This document shows, in pieces, positions 21,952-39,244 of a stretch of DNA of 64,000 nucleotides. The stretch covers positions 4,836,001 to 4,900,000 of the forward strand of contig NC_079517.1 of assembly GCF_000801105.2 (NCBI RefSeq). The letters run 5' to 3'. The position numbers were made by a program, and so were the translations under genes. The notes beneath the pieces are model-generated. The model did not search any database and was not told the DNA's origin. It worked only from the letters and a program-made list of their open reading frames with translations. Positions within the stretch are counted from its first letter, which is position 1. Each line of letters begins with the position of its first letter. The DNA is from Raphanus sativus. Lineage: Eukaryota; Streptophyta; Magnoliopsida; Brassicales; Brassicaceae.

Positions 21952-22480
21952 GAAGCCATTGATGTTTTCCGTGACATACAAGCACGAGGCATAACGCCTA
22001 ACTCTGTGACTATATCTTGAGTCTCCTTCACGTGTGTTCGCAGTTAGCCTCTCTGCATCTAGTAAGACAATGCCATGGAGATATATTATCAGAGGCGGAC
22101 TTAGTGATATCCGTCTGATTGAACTCTACTAGATGTAGCTTGAAGAACGCAATATTCTATTTTCCACTCAGATCATGGTCATAGAGATTCGGTAATCTAC
22201 TCTCATATGATGGACGTGGGGATTAAGCCTGAACTACCCTTTTTGACTGCAAGCATGCTGGGTTAATACAAAGATGGATTCCAAATATTCGACTCAATAA
22301 GGGCAGTTTACTGTATGAAACCTACAACGGAACAGTATGCTTCTGATGTAGATCTACTAGCTCGAGGGGGTCAACTTGACGATGCATTTAGTTTCGTCAC
22401 TGAAATGCAAGTTGCACCTAATGCAAATATATGGTGAACACTGTTAAGGGCGTGTACAACCTATGATAGGATAGATGATA
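21952..22480 (+). pseudogene. PPR relic, SLG1-like (At5g08490)
   Basis: Scattered plus-strand PPR fragments with stops and frame changes: AIDVFRDIQARGITPNSVTI, then a broken LLHVCSQLASLHLVRQCHGD-like stretch, VIYSHMMDVGIKPELPF, DSIRAVYCMKPTTEQYASDV, DLLARGGQLDDAFSFVTEMQ and TLLRACTTYDRI. They resemble, from memory, the C-terminal PPR/E region of Arabidopsis SLOW GROWTH 1. The position between the CLPTM1-like gene and VQ31 is where the SLG1 orthologue is expected. Only the last third is left and several stops interrupt it, so it cannot encode a working editing factor. Confidence 0.72.
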
Positions 22481-22524
22481 ATGGTCTCTACAGAAAAGCA
22501 CATTGCAGAAACGTTACAGAGACA

Positions 22525-22630
22525 AATCTTGATTGAGATAATGTTACATGTACAAGCTCATTATCATCTAATAGCAACGATCGTGTTGCAAGTGGTGATT
22601 GAGATAATGTTACATGTACATGGCCTTTGG
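22525..22630 (+). repeat. Short direct repeat (GATTGAGATAATGTTACATG)
   Basis: The run GATTGAGATAATGTTACATG followed by TACA occurs at about 22531 and again at about 22598, ~67 bases apart. A small tandem duplication next to the PPR relic. Confidence 0.7.
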
Positions 22631-22675
22631 GATAGTAAGGTAGAGAACAAGCTTAGGATTACTCTTGTGGATTTT

Positions 22676-23305
22676 TTATGATCTGCCACTGGAACTGGGA
22701 GATGTTAAAGGGAACAAAGTAAGCAGCTCTGGTTCTGTATACCCTGGTTTAGCCCTTGGCGATGGATGCAAGTAGAAACGTCTTTCTTTAATGGCTTTCT
22801 CTTCTTCTTCTTCGGTGTTTGTCGTACAACTACCTTGGTCTGCTTTATCTCCTTCTTCTATCAAGGACAGGTTAGAGAGCAATGTAGAAGGGGTGCCCAC
22901 TGGACTTGTTAAAAGGTTGGTATTACCAGATTTAGATGATGGTGTTGTACCAGTGGGCTTAAAGCTCAGAGGAGGTTTGACAATTTCAAGCTTTGGCCTC
23001 ATCATGCATTGCCTTCTCTCATGGAGCTTAGAAGTCGGCTTCTTCTGTGTGGCGGTTTTTATCGTTGTTGTTGCTTCTGGTACTGGTACTGCTACTGCTG
23101 CTACGTTGTTCTCTGTTGGACCTGTCAAGCGCTGCACGATTTCTCTGAAAGTATTGGTGTCAGTATGGACGAATGTTGTGACGGGCTTGCAAGTTGCAAC
23201 GTTCTGACTTCCTTGGTTATTCATATGTAAGTTTTTCTCTGACGGAACAAGCTTTGACTTGCACCTGTTTCTTTTCTGGCCTCTGACCTGTGACATTGGT
23301 ATCAT
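22676..23305 (-). CDS. VQ31: VQ-motif protein, VQ31-like (At5g08480)
   Basis: Single-exon gene of 209 residues. The VQ motif FREIVQRLTG is at residues 53-62. Ser-Pro/Thr-Pro sites are spread through the rest (LLTSPVGTPS, HPSPRAKPG, LTSPSSS), matching the group of VQ proteins that are substrates of MPK3/MPK6. VQ proteins are nuclear cofactors of WRKY factors in defence and growth. The blocks SKLHERRQCM, RPKLEIVKPPLSFKPTGTTP and KERRFYLHPSPR agree with Arabidopsis VQ31 as I recall it. The start may be the ATG at 23305 or the next in-frame one at 23296; the first residues are not conserved enough to choose. No introns, as usual for the family. Confidence 0.9.
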   Translation of the reverse strand: MIPMSQVRGQKRNRCKSKLVPSEKNLHMNNQGSQNVATCKPVTTFVHTDTNTFREIVQRLTGPTENNVAAVAVPVPEATTTIKTATQKKPTSKLHERRQCMMRPKLEIVKPPLSFKPTGTTPSSKSGNTNLLTSPVGTPSTLLSNLSLIEEGDKADQGSCTTNTEEEEEKAIKERRFYLHPSPRAKPGYTEPELLTLFPLTSPSSSGRS

Positions 23306-24948
23306 TTGTGCAGTTGGTTAGAAAACGAGAACTATTCGAACTGTGAGAGGTGAATTTGAAGAAATTAGACTTATCTAGAGAACCAACAAATGTCAATGTG
23401 AGTGATTTCAGGAATGAGGATGATGGAAAGTAAAGGTTTCTCAAAAGATCTTCTAAATCCGAAAAAGAGTCATCTTACAAAACAAGCAACTCAAAACAGA
23501 ATTAGCTACAGATACAAAAGAAAAGGCAGTCGTGTACTCAAACCTTACCATTTTAAAAAAGTACTATTAGATTCTTAATATCTGGGAGAGGAAAAAAAAA
23601 GTTGGCTTTTTTTCCTGAATTTGCTTTGACTTGTTGTACACTCAAAAATCTGAATCAAAATTTGGTGCTATTACTAATTGTAGGAATGCAAATGAACAGG
23701 GCTTGTCATGTTCTAAATCTGTCTTCTTTCATAATTTTTATGGTGGTTACTTGTTCATGTGATGAGGGAACTGTTATAGAAGTTTTATATGCATTTATGA
23801 TTTGATGGATAACCAAAGCTAATGCCTCATATCTTCTGTGTTCTGCTCTATGAAGGAATCACAAGAAATGATGAAAAAAAGGAGACCAGAGACATACCTG
23901 AAGAGTGAAGGCAAATGCTGGGTTATGAACCCAAAACAAGATAAAAAGGAAGTTAAAAAGAAGAGGACAACAAAAAAAGAGAGGGAGAGGTCAAGGAAGG
24001 TATAAAGACTGTTGATGGTCTAACGCTGGTCACAACTCAGAACCTGTTCATATACCAGAAAAGTGAAGAAGAAAAAACAAGAGAAGAATGTGGAGGAAAG
24101 GAGGAGAAAAAAGACTATTTTATCCCTTTATTCTTAACCGTTTTCGGGTTTGGTCAAACATCAGAATGACAAATTGTGATGAGGTATTTCATGTTGTCGT
24201 GAAGGAATGGAGAAAGGAAGTTCAACAAGGAAGAAAATGCATGCCGTTTCGGTTAAGGAGTGTAGGGAGAGAGATAGAGAGACGTCACAACAAACCTCTC
24301 CACCCAATTTATAAAACCAAACAACGGTTTCTATTTTTTCTTTCTTTTGTTATATTGTTTTTTAATGGATTGTCTATGTTTCATGTGATGATGAGATATT
24401 TAACTGGACTCCATAACAGTTTCCTAACCGACTCTGTTATTTCTTCTCTGTATAATTGGTTTGACTCCTTCCATGGCTATGACCCATAAGAACGTTAATC
24501 ACTGGCATGGTCTAATATAGAACACAACAAACTCCTGTTTGTTTTCTGTTTTACCAACAGTCGCTGACCTTCCTTAGTCATATGAATATATGCAAATTTA
24601 TTAACCGATTCGGGATTTGACTTGATTAAAGATCATCACAACATGAAACATTGCACATCCGATAACCAACTAACAAAACCGGTTTGGTTGTGGTTCGACT
24701 CAAAATCCAACCGGATACTGTTTTCACTAAAGCGTTGTTTACACTGTATAAGAGACCAAAGCATTATTGCTCCCTAAGTATCTCTAGCTCAAACCTCTTA
24801 ATTGTTTTTTTCTTCTTTCTATTATTCGACTATAATGCTTATCAACAACAAGCATATATATATCACAAGGGAAATTATACCTCATGATGTGATTCCTACG
24901 GCTACAAATGTAATCATCATTGTCTTTGTGAATTGTGATGCCATTTGG
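23306..24948. other. Intergenic between VQ31 (promoter) and PEX1 (3' flank)
   Basis: Several plus-strand ORFs of 60-133 codons (for example 24088-24489) have no similarity I recognise and biased, UTR-like composition. The purine-rich run at 23860-24110 probably belongs to the VQ31 promoter or leader. No gene called. Confidence 0.45.
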
Positions 24949-31438
<6,490 letters not shown>

Positions 31439-31504
31439 CGCGCCGGAGATAATTATTTTTTGATGATCGTCAGATGTTTGTGTATTCCCAAAGCTTATCT
31501 TCTT

Positions 31505-31570
31505 TCTCCGTGGGCCGAGCTAGTCAATTACCTTGTTATGGGCTTCTTTAATTTTCACTTGGGCTTTCTT
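31505..31570 (-). promoter_or_regulatory. Three site II (TGGGCY) elements upstream of PEX1
   Basis: TGGGCC at 31511-31516, TGGGCT at 31539-31544 and TGGGCT at 31560-31565, 70-130 bases upstream of the start codon. Role inferred from motif and position. Confidence 0.45.
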
Positions 31571-32040
31571 AATTTTATATTGGGTCTTGTAAAATATTTC
31601 CACGAAATATTCCAGCGTTGAGCTAAACACAAGACTATATACGTTTTTTTTGTTTGTAATACACACAAGACTATACTTCTACGGTTGTACCAACTAAAAA
31701 GTGCATTTATATGACAATAATAAAATACGAAATACAGGTAGATGAATTAAGGGAAATTGCACTAAGTGACCTAAAAAAATCAAAATTAAATCAGCAACTA
31801 AAAACACACTCTCTCTCCCCTTTTCTCTTCCTATATCTCTCTACTATCTCACTAAAAATTAATTTTGTTTTTTTTTTGGTTATTTAACAAAGAAGCCCAT
31901 AAATTAATGAATCACGAAAAATATAACGACAAAAATGCATTAATTGAGGGGAAATCCAAAAGATAAAAATCAATGTAAGTAACTTGAAAATGGAAATACA
32001 AAGAGAAACGTTAAACGAAAGATTTCTTGAGAAAACATAA
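31571..32040. other. Intergenic between the PEX1 promoter and the 3' end of the GDSL gene
   Basis: AT-rich. A CT-rich run at 31808-31850 is the only notable feature. No gene seen. Confidence 0.5.
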
Positions 32041-34416
32041 TTAGAGACGAGACATTTGAAATAGATTAATGGGGTAACAGTCGGATTTGGAGCCATTAAA
32101 CGCTCTGAGAGCGATGATGAGGTTAAAAGCTTGTGTTGGATGAAAAGCATCCCAGAACACGTGCCGATCTCTGAATGCACATGGAACAGCTAGTGGCAAA
32201 CACGTAATTTCTCCCCTGTTTCTCCCTACTCCGCAACACCCTCTATCCGTCACTTCGAATCCTATTACAAAACATAAAAAAGTAACAGTGTCATTCTTTT
32301 GAACACACTGTTCGAAGGATAATGAAATGAGGTACTTTACCGTAAGAAATGGGGTTGGTGAGTATATCTACGGCGGCTCCATATGTATTGCCATAGACAA
32401 AGATGGCGTCACGGCCAGTTTTGTGGTCGGAGTTGAGACGATCCACCAGCGATTTTAGGCGGTTGTTGAAAAGCTCTGCCATCTCATTGACCGCCTCGAC
32501 ACATTGGCCCGGAGGAACCGCTCGAGCGGCTAGTTGGTCCGGTATACAACCCAATGGACCCACACCAGCTAACACGAATTTCCGAAACCCCTTTTCATAT
32601 AGTTCCTATAAGTCACATTTCATAAAACTCTCGTCTTAGTTTAACATATCAGTGTTGGTGTAACTCATAATATAGTATCTGCAAACGTTGTATAGAACAC
32701 AATGCCAATTATATTTGTTTATACATATGTGAGGTGACTAATTAATTAGTTTAAACTTACAAGGAGATTAGAGGTGAAGTTGGAGAGGAGGAGGTCAGCG
32801 AAAGAAGGAGGGTCGTAGATGGAGCTGGTGAGGAAAAGCGATGGTTTCAAGTAATTGTTAATGTAGTCATTGTTCCCCAATGAAACCACCACCAATGACT
32901 TTGCTAGATACTCTGTTACTGACCCTATTCCCCTACTTATCTCCATTAATGTCTTGTCGAAGTTCTCCACTTGTCTTCTCATGCTGAATCTCTCTCCCTA
33001 CACGCATGCAACCCCCATTAATTACTCGTGCATGGCTCGTGATATAACTGATTTCTAAACTTCATACACCCAATTAAAAATCAATATTAAATACTCTTCG
33101 TGAACCAATCTGATGTTTTATTTAAATGATACTCCCTCCGTTCCTAATATAAGATGTTTTAGATAAAACACAGTTATTAAGAAAATCACTTTTTATCTAA
33201 GAACTATTATTAAAGTTATAAATTAAAAACTATCTGACCAACTACAAAATAGAACTATTAAATTTGATAGGTTACACAATTTTTGATAAAGTTAAAATTA
33301 CCTAGAAATATGAGAACATCTTACATACTGAAACAAAAAAATTATTCTAAACATCTTATATTTAGGAACAGAGGGAGTAATTAGTTTATGTTTCGTAAAT
33401 CTATCATATGTAAATAGAAACAGTCATAGATTTGATCAAACATACGTGAAAAAAACACACATTAGACCGTTAGATGAGACCTTTCGAATCACTAGCATAA
33501 GAGAACACATTATAGAACCAATTTCATTTAGGTTGTACAGCTTGTCAACAGCATATTGTAACACCTTAACTTCATTTCTTGAAATGATATTCACATTCTT
33601 AGCAGCAAAAAGAAAGTAGATAATGAAGTGATTAAAGTGGATGCGTACGAGATGGCGACCGGTTTCTTCTAAGATTCCTCCGGCAGCCGAGGCATAATTA
33701 ACTCCCCGGAGAACATCAACTCCTCCGTCTATCGTTTCCATAAACGCTGGTATATCCGGTAGCCCTAGCAACTCTCCTGCATTCAAATCCCCCGTTACAA
33801 TCATTAGTTATTCTCATTGCAAAAGAGAATAGGACATTCCAAAATGTCGTTCACTAAAAACAAACCAACATTGAACAACTAAGGGGAATTCATGCCAGAA
33901 TATTTACATGCATTGATTGACTCCATAACCACATCCACATGCATGTAGAGAGTCTAAGGAATGAGGACTGATTTAAGAAGAGTGGTTCACATGTGTGCAT
34001 TCCTATATATATATATATATATATATGTAACGGCCACTTTAGCAAAATGGTTAAAGGTACACAAGTACTCTTAGCTTCATTTTCAAAAACAACAGGAACT
34101 AATAAAATAGAAGAGACATACGCATAAATAAATATGTTTACGTACCGATGAAATCAACAATGGTTTTGCCGTTGGAGAATCGACCAGTGGGCTGACCACC
34201 GTCGAAATCGATGCCATAAGGAAAATAGTTGGACCTGGCTAGGGAATTCAAACGGTTGTTGTTTCCATTGTCCACCAGTGAGTCTCCGAACACAAACATC
34301 GCTGGAAACATTGCCTCATCCGGTGAGTTTTCATCTACGGCCGCGAGGACTACTGCGTGTATCAATACTACAAACAGCGGAACAAAAACTAACGATTGTG
34401 TAGTGAAAGACATCAT
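32041..34416 (-). CDS. GDSL-type esterase/lipase, At5g08460-like
   Basis: Five exons: 34146-34416, 33649-33776, 32761-32997, 32341-32605 and 32041-32261, all in frame, encoding 373 residues. A signal peptide occupies about residues 1-26 ([18 protein letters not shown]), so the enzyme is secreted. The SGNH catalytic blocks are present: nucleophile Ser46 in [14 protein letters not shown], Gly in NYASAAGG, Asn in SLGNNDY, and Asp/His in FWDAFHPTQ. It should hydrolyse acyl esters in the apoplast or cell wall; the substrate is unknown. A longer in-frame ORF reaches 34698, but that extra part lacks the conserved signal peptide, so I start at the Met-Met pair at 34416. Intron 2 contains a Stowaway-like MITE. 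Confidence 0.93.
33132..33377. mobile_element. Stowaway-like MITE in an intron of the GDSL gene
   Basis: Terminal inverted repeats CTCCCTCCGTTCCTAATATA (left) and its complement ending GGAACAGAGGGAG (right), flanked by TA at 33130-33131 and 33378-33379. The 246 bp size, TA duplication and CTCCCTCCGT end are the standard marks of Stowaway (Tc1/mariner) MITEs. No coding capacity. Confidence 0.9.
34010..34028. repeat. TA microsatellite
   Basis: Pure TA repeat of about nine units in the first intron of the GDSL gene. Confidence 0.85.
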
Positions 34417-36660
34417 CGTGTCTCTTTCAAATTTGAAATATTTTTTCCCAGGAAATTGAAGGCTCTCATGAGAGTGGTACATGCATGGTCGCTCGGTATA
34501 TATATAAATGTCATAAATTTGTATCAGTGAATTTAATGAGAGCTCTGTTTTCCATTGACTTATTTGAAAACCGCACATCGTTTTTTGCTTTAGCCAAAAG
34601 ATTGAAACGATAAAAGAAAAGTCAACCAAGCCCGTATATAGTGGACACGTAGAGCTCGACGTCAGACACACATAGCTCAACCTGGACATGCGCTGCAAAA
34701 ACTAGTTTCATATGACTTTAAAACAAAAAAAAAATTATAACCATAAACATTTAATGCCGTTTTAGCAAAAAAAAAAAAACATTTAATGCCGAGCACAAAA
34801 AATGTATAGGAAGCGCAGGAATCCCACATCAGAAACTACACCTTGATAGTTGATTTGTTGTTGATGGTCTCAACTCTCAAGTTCCATTAAGTTGACTTCT
34901 GTGGTTATATCATATGAATCAATTTGTTGGTATATTAACTTATTGCTTATGGGTTTCAGCCTAGTCTGGCGGGTTAGGTAGGCCTATATGAGTTTCGTTA
35001 ACGTAGAAATTGTTTATAGAAATTTTAAAGTTTTGAGAAATTTACGAGATATTCTATAAGTATGAGGTGTAAGTACGCAATATAAAAAAAAAACTAAAAT
35101 TGCGGGTTATAAGTGCACGGTCTGAGACGGATAGAACCAGATCATTAACATTTGTCCAAGATCCGACCAGCAACGAACGAGAAATGAAAAATAGTACTCA
35201 GACAAGTCTCTGCCATTTTCACTTTCCGGCACAAAATCTTTACAAGGGTGCTTGCTCATCCGTGCTCTGTTTCAGTTTTAATTGGTTAAAAGTCCTGTCT
35301 TTTTTTGTTTGCTTGTCTGTTTTCATTTTAAGGTTTTCATTTTAAGGCATCATTGGCTATTCTGGTGATACCAATCACTTGTCTTTTCTATAGGTTCTGT
35401 AAATTTTAGAAGAATAAGCCAATGATGCTCCCATCTCAATATCAGTCTCATCTTCACACTATTCCTCAACCTCACCCTCACTCTCACTCAACACTTTCTA
35501 CTGCTTCTGAGGTTGTATCAAGAACGGTCAAAGGGTCCGAGAAGTGAGCCTAGAGATGGAGAGAGACGCTCTCCTCATTCAAGCCGGCTATCGGTCTCCA
35601 TCCCTGCCATTGACGTGTGAGATAACCATTTTGACTCACACCCCTGTGCTGTTGGAGTTGAGCGATGGTACTAAAGATGTCAGGGTTGAGAACAGAGACA
35701 CCCACTGAGTGTGCTGAGAAAGAGGGTGCGTCTCTTTGTCTTACGCATTTATCTTAAGACGCTGTCTCATTTACTACCCTCTCATATTTCTTACCTTTTG
35801 GAGAGAGTAAAGACGCCACGATTGGTTGAAATTTGAACATATTTAGTAAAATCTGCATTTGATTATTGTTGGAATTATCTCATTACCATTATTGTTTTTT
35901 TTTTTTTTTTTAACTCAAAGAGATAAAAAGGCTTTAATTAAAAGAAAATTTTGCACCCCTAATTGTACTTTGTAGTGACGTCTCTTATCTCTGTAAACCT
36001 AAAGTTGCCGTCTCTTTCGATATTCTTCCCTACCGCCTCCCTTACTTTCTGTGTTAAGAAGATTATATTTCTTTCTTTTTTTTATCATGTAAGTTTTTTA
36101 GTTACTGGTCTAAGTCCTTAAACTTTTGTCAGTCACTAATCTGGCTTCTAATGCATCATCCATGTTTGATTGTGTTTTTTCTTTTGCAGGGTACAAGGTA
36201 ATCATTCGTTACTATGATGTATTCGAGAAAGTTGCTTGGAGAACAAATAATCGGTTAAATTGGCATATTCGTTTATATGTGTGCATTGATATGATGGTCA
36301 TCTGCGTTACATGTATTTGATAATCAATCTATGAGGTTGTCTTTAGGTTGCAGCCGGTAGAATGTCAAATATAAAATGATTGGACCAAAAAGTCGGTTTC
36401 ATCCTCAATGCCGCTTCATTTTGGTTGCTTAATAAAGTTGCTTATATCTCTGCAGTGCAACCCAAATGAAGCAGAGCATTGAGACCAATATTAAACTTTT
36501 TGTGCTGTATATTAATGTCACATTTGGTTTCAACATTGGTCTTAAGGTCTAGGTCACTTATATCAAGTCTCTGCTGCTTGCTTTTATCTCACTACGAATA
36601 GTAAACTTTTTTGTGCTGTTATATGGGAACATAGTTTTGGTCAGACTCAGCTTGTTGAAT
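34417..36660. other. Intergenic between the GDSL gene and the truncated HDC1 gene
   Basis: The GDSL promoter lies on the left. The stretch 35400-35720 has a locally exon-like composition (plus strand QYQSHLHTIPQPHPHSHSTL) but quickly meets stops and matches nothing I can name. No HDC1 N-terminal sequence (a long charged region in Arabidopsis) was found anywhere in this interval. Confidence 0.45.
36400..36485. repeat. Imperfect inverted repeat (hairpin)
   Basis: Left arm 36406-36428 (CAATGCCGCTTCATTTTGG) is the reverse complement, with few mismatches, of the right arm 36457-36481 (CCCAAATGAAGCAGAGCATT), with a loop of ~28 bases. It could be a MITE remnant or a foldback transcript; no flanking duplication was resolved. 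Confidence 0.55.
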
Positions 36661-36683
36661 TTTGTTTTACTGATGATGATCAA

Positions 36684-38591
36684 GGCAAATCAGAGGCTCC
36701 GATTGTTGTTTACAAAGTTGGGGAATGTATGCAAGAACTCATAAAGTTGTGGAAGGAATATGAATCTTCTCAGCATCATGACAAAAGTGGTGATTTCGCA
36801 AGTAATGGCCCCACTCTTGAAGTTCGGATTCCAGCTGAGTATGTTACTGCTACTAATCCACGAGTAAGACATATACATCCAAGACTTTCTCATAATCTTT
36901 TTTATTGTTTTCTCATCACGCTGCTCGTTAGAGCATTTTTCTGTCTGTTGCATACTGAGACCATTGACTTATGCTTTATGCAGGTAAGAGGTGGACACCT
37001 ATGGGGAACAGATATATACACAGATGATTCCGATCTTGTTGCTGGTACGTGTCCTAAAGAATCTATGCAATTCATGCCTTGGCTTTGAACTAGCACAACA
37101 CTGATTCTGGTCTGTCCTCTAGTTCTCATGCATACAGGTTATTGTCGTCCTACAGCTTCCCCTCCCCCACCGACATTGCAAGAGCTGAGTGCTACCATCA
37201 GAGTCTTGCCGTCACAAGATTGTAAGTTTGTTTTTTTCTCTATCTGCTTTTATTGACTTTCCCATGTACATGAGCCAAAAAAACTTCATACCTAATGAGT
37301 TCTTCTCTGTTTATATCAAAAGAGAACTTTTATACAAACCTTTTTTTCTATTTCGATATATATATGTTAAAAGACTATACCTCCAAGCTAAGGAACAATG
37401 TCCGCTCTCGAGCATGGGGAGCTGGAATCGGATGCAGTTACAGAGTTGAGCGGTGCTTTATACTGAAGGTAAATTGATTTTGACATCTGTTTGTGTTTAG
37501 AAAGTGAATTTTTGTTTTCAAGTCCTTACTGATTTTTTCTTGATTCCAGAAAGGAGGTGGAACTATAGAACTGGAACCAACACACTCCTCAACTGTAGAG
37601 CCAACACTTGCACCAATGGCTGTTGAGAAGTCTAAGACCACCAGAGCTGCAGCTTCGGTACTTTACTTCCAGTTTCAAAATCAGCTCACATAGTTTGCTC
37701 TCTCATATTTGTAAATCTTTTCCAAGCACTGATGACTTGTTGTTTACCGTTCCGTAGAATGCTCTGCGACAACAAAGGTTTGCTCGAGAAGTAACAATAC
37801 AATACAACCTCTGCAATGAACCTTGGTAAAACTCTCGGAAAACTTTAGATAGGCAAGATCACTTTTTTTTTTTTACCAACGCATCGATTTTTTTCTTTGA
37901 AGGATCAAATATAGCTTAAGCATTGTGGCGGATAAGGGTCTCAAAAAGCCACTTTTCACCTCTGCTCGCTTGAAGAAAGGAGAAGTTCTCTACCTCGAAA
38001 CACATTCATCCAGGTATTTTTATTTAAACATTAAATGAGATATTATTATTACATGCTAAATCTACTCTTTGTATGCAAAAGAAAGGTATGAGCTCTGTTT
38101 CGCTGGAGAGAAGACTATGAAAGCATTCCAAGCCTCCCAACAGCAACACTCATCACCATCCCAAGAAGCTACAGAGATGGATAACAATAAGTCTTTCCTG
38201 TTTTCCATTGATGTTTTCCGTTGGTTACGATGGAGGAAACCTCTCCCTGATCATGTGACAACAACAAACGGCGACAAAACAGATTCAGACAACAGTATAA
38301 TTGATGTTTTCCGTTGGTCACGATGTAAGAAACCTCTCTCGCAGAAGCTTATGCGGTCTATCGGGTTTCCACTCCCGCCAGATCATGTCGAGGTTAACAT
38401 AACTTTCAGTTTCTGACTCTTGTTTAGGAAAATTCTTGGAACTTGTTTTGATGATGATGTTTTGTGGAAATGAGAAACAGGTGTTGGAGGAGAATCTTGA
38501 TTGGGAAGATGTACAGTGGTCAACGACTGGTGTTTGGATTGCTGGGAAAGAGTACACACTTGCTCGTGTTCATTTCTTGGCTCCCAACTGA
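36684..38591 (+). pseudogene. HDC1: HDC1 (HISTONE DEACETYLATION COMPLEX 1, Rxt3-like), 5'-truncated but with intact C-terminal exons
   Basis: Nine plus-strand exons, starting near 36684 and including 36984-37044 and 37123-37221, join in frame with GT-AG borders to a TGA at 38589-38591. They encode the Rxt3-like domain: APIVVYKVGECMQELIKLWK, LEVRIPAEYVTATNPR, VRGGHLWGTDIYTDDSDLVA, HTGYCRPTASPPPPTLQEL, VRSRAWGAGIGCSYRVER and REVTIQYNLCNEPW, ending EYTLARVHFLAPN. HDC1 stabilises HDA6/HDA19 histone deacetylase complexes. Arabidopsis HDC1 is about 900 residues; here only the C-terminal ~45 % is present and no start exon is found upstream. Oddly, IDVFRW(L/S)R(W/C)(R/K)KPL occurs twice within 40 residues. 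It could be a decayed half copy, or a shortened gene with a new first exon. The intact exons suggest recent truncation or retained use. Confidence 0.75.
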
Positions 38592-39244
38592 ACATAATAG
38601 AAAGCTTTCATGTCTCTTTATCTGATATATTGTTAGAGATTTATAGTTTCTTTTGAGTTCTTGTGTTTCTTCCTATTAAAGAAAAAGCTTTCATTGTCTT
38701 CCTAATGTTCTTTTGTAAACTTTATACATGTTTAAACATCAAACGCGCACATATTAAAAATTTATACTTTTTTAAAATGTCACTATAAATATAATTTAAA
38801 ATTTTATTTATTGAATTATAAATAAAAACTGTAAAAATATAATTGACCGCGCAATTTTTGATAAATTTGAAGTAAATGGTATGGTGGACTGGAATCTAAG
38901 ATTTTGAGATTATCGAAGATTAGCCACTGATTAATCATCATCTCAAATTAAAATATTTTTCGGAACTAGGGTTAAATTGATCTCTGATAAAATAGAACGC
39001 CATAAATCTAAATTATTAAAATATTTGAGTGACTAGGGAAAAGTTGAAAACAAAACAAAAACATGAGCAAGAATCCCTAATTTTTCAGAGTTCATGAGCA
39101 ATCTTTCTCTCTCCCCCTCCCCCCCTTTTCTCAGAACCGTCGCTTCTTGTGTCAAATCAGATGCTTTTGAGCTTAGATCGTGTGATGAGCTTATAGTGGT
39201 TCTCTGTTCGGAATCTCTTGCGGTTGGTTAATGCATGTTGAAGA
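38592..39244. other. Intergenic: HDC1 3' flank and leader of the harbinger-derived gene
   Basis: AT-rich; a CT-rich leader-like run at 39100-39130 precedes the next start codon. No gene seen. Confidence 0.5.

Noticed and set aside
22791..23207. 138-codon plus-strand ORF
   Set aside because: Exact antisense shadow of the VQ31 gene; the minus strand has the VQ motif and conserved blocks.
24088..24489. 133-codon plus-strand ORF upstream of VQ31
   Set aside because: Composition like a purine-rich leader followed by AT-rich DNA, no known motif.
33120..33390. Possible CRISPR-like or microRNA hairpin
   Set aside because: The inverted ends with TA duplication identify a Stowaway-like MITE.
34417..34698. 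N-terminal extension of the GDSL protein
   Set aside because: In frame but lies before the typical signal peptide, and has no conserved sequence; the Met-Met pair at 34416 fits a secreted lipase.
35400..35720. Possible N-terminal exon of HDC1
   Set aside because: QYQSHLHTIPQPHPHSHSTL runs into stops and does not show the charged repeats expected of the HDC1 N terminus.
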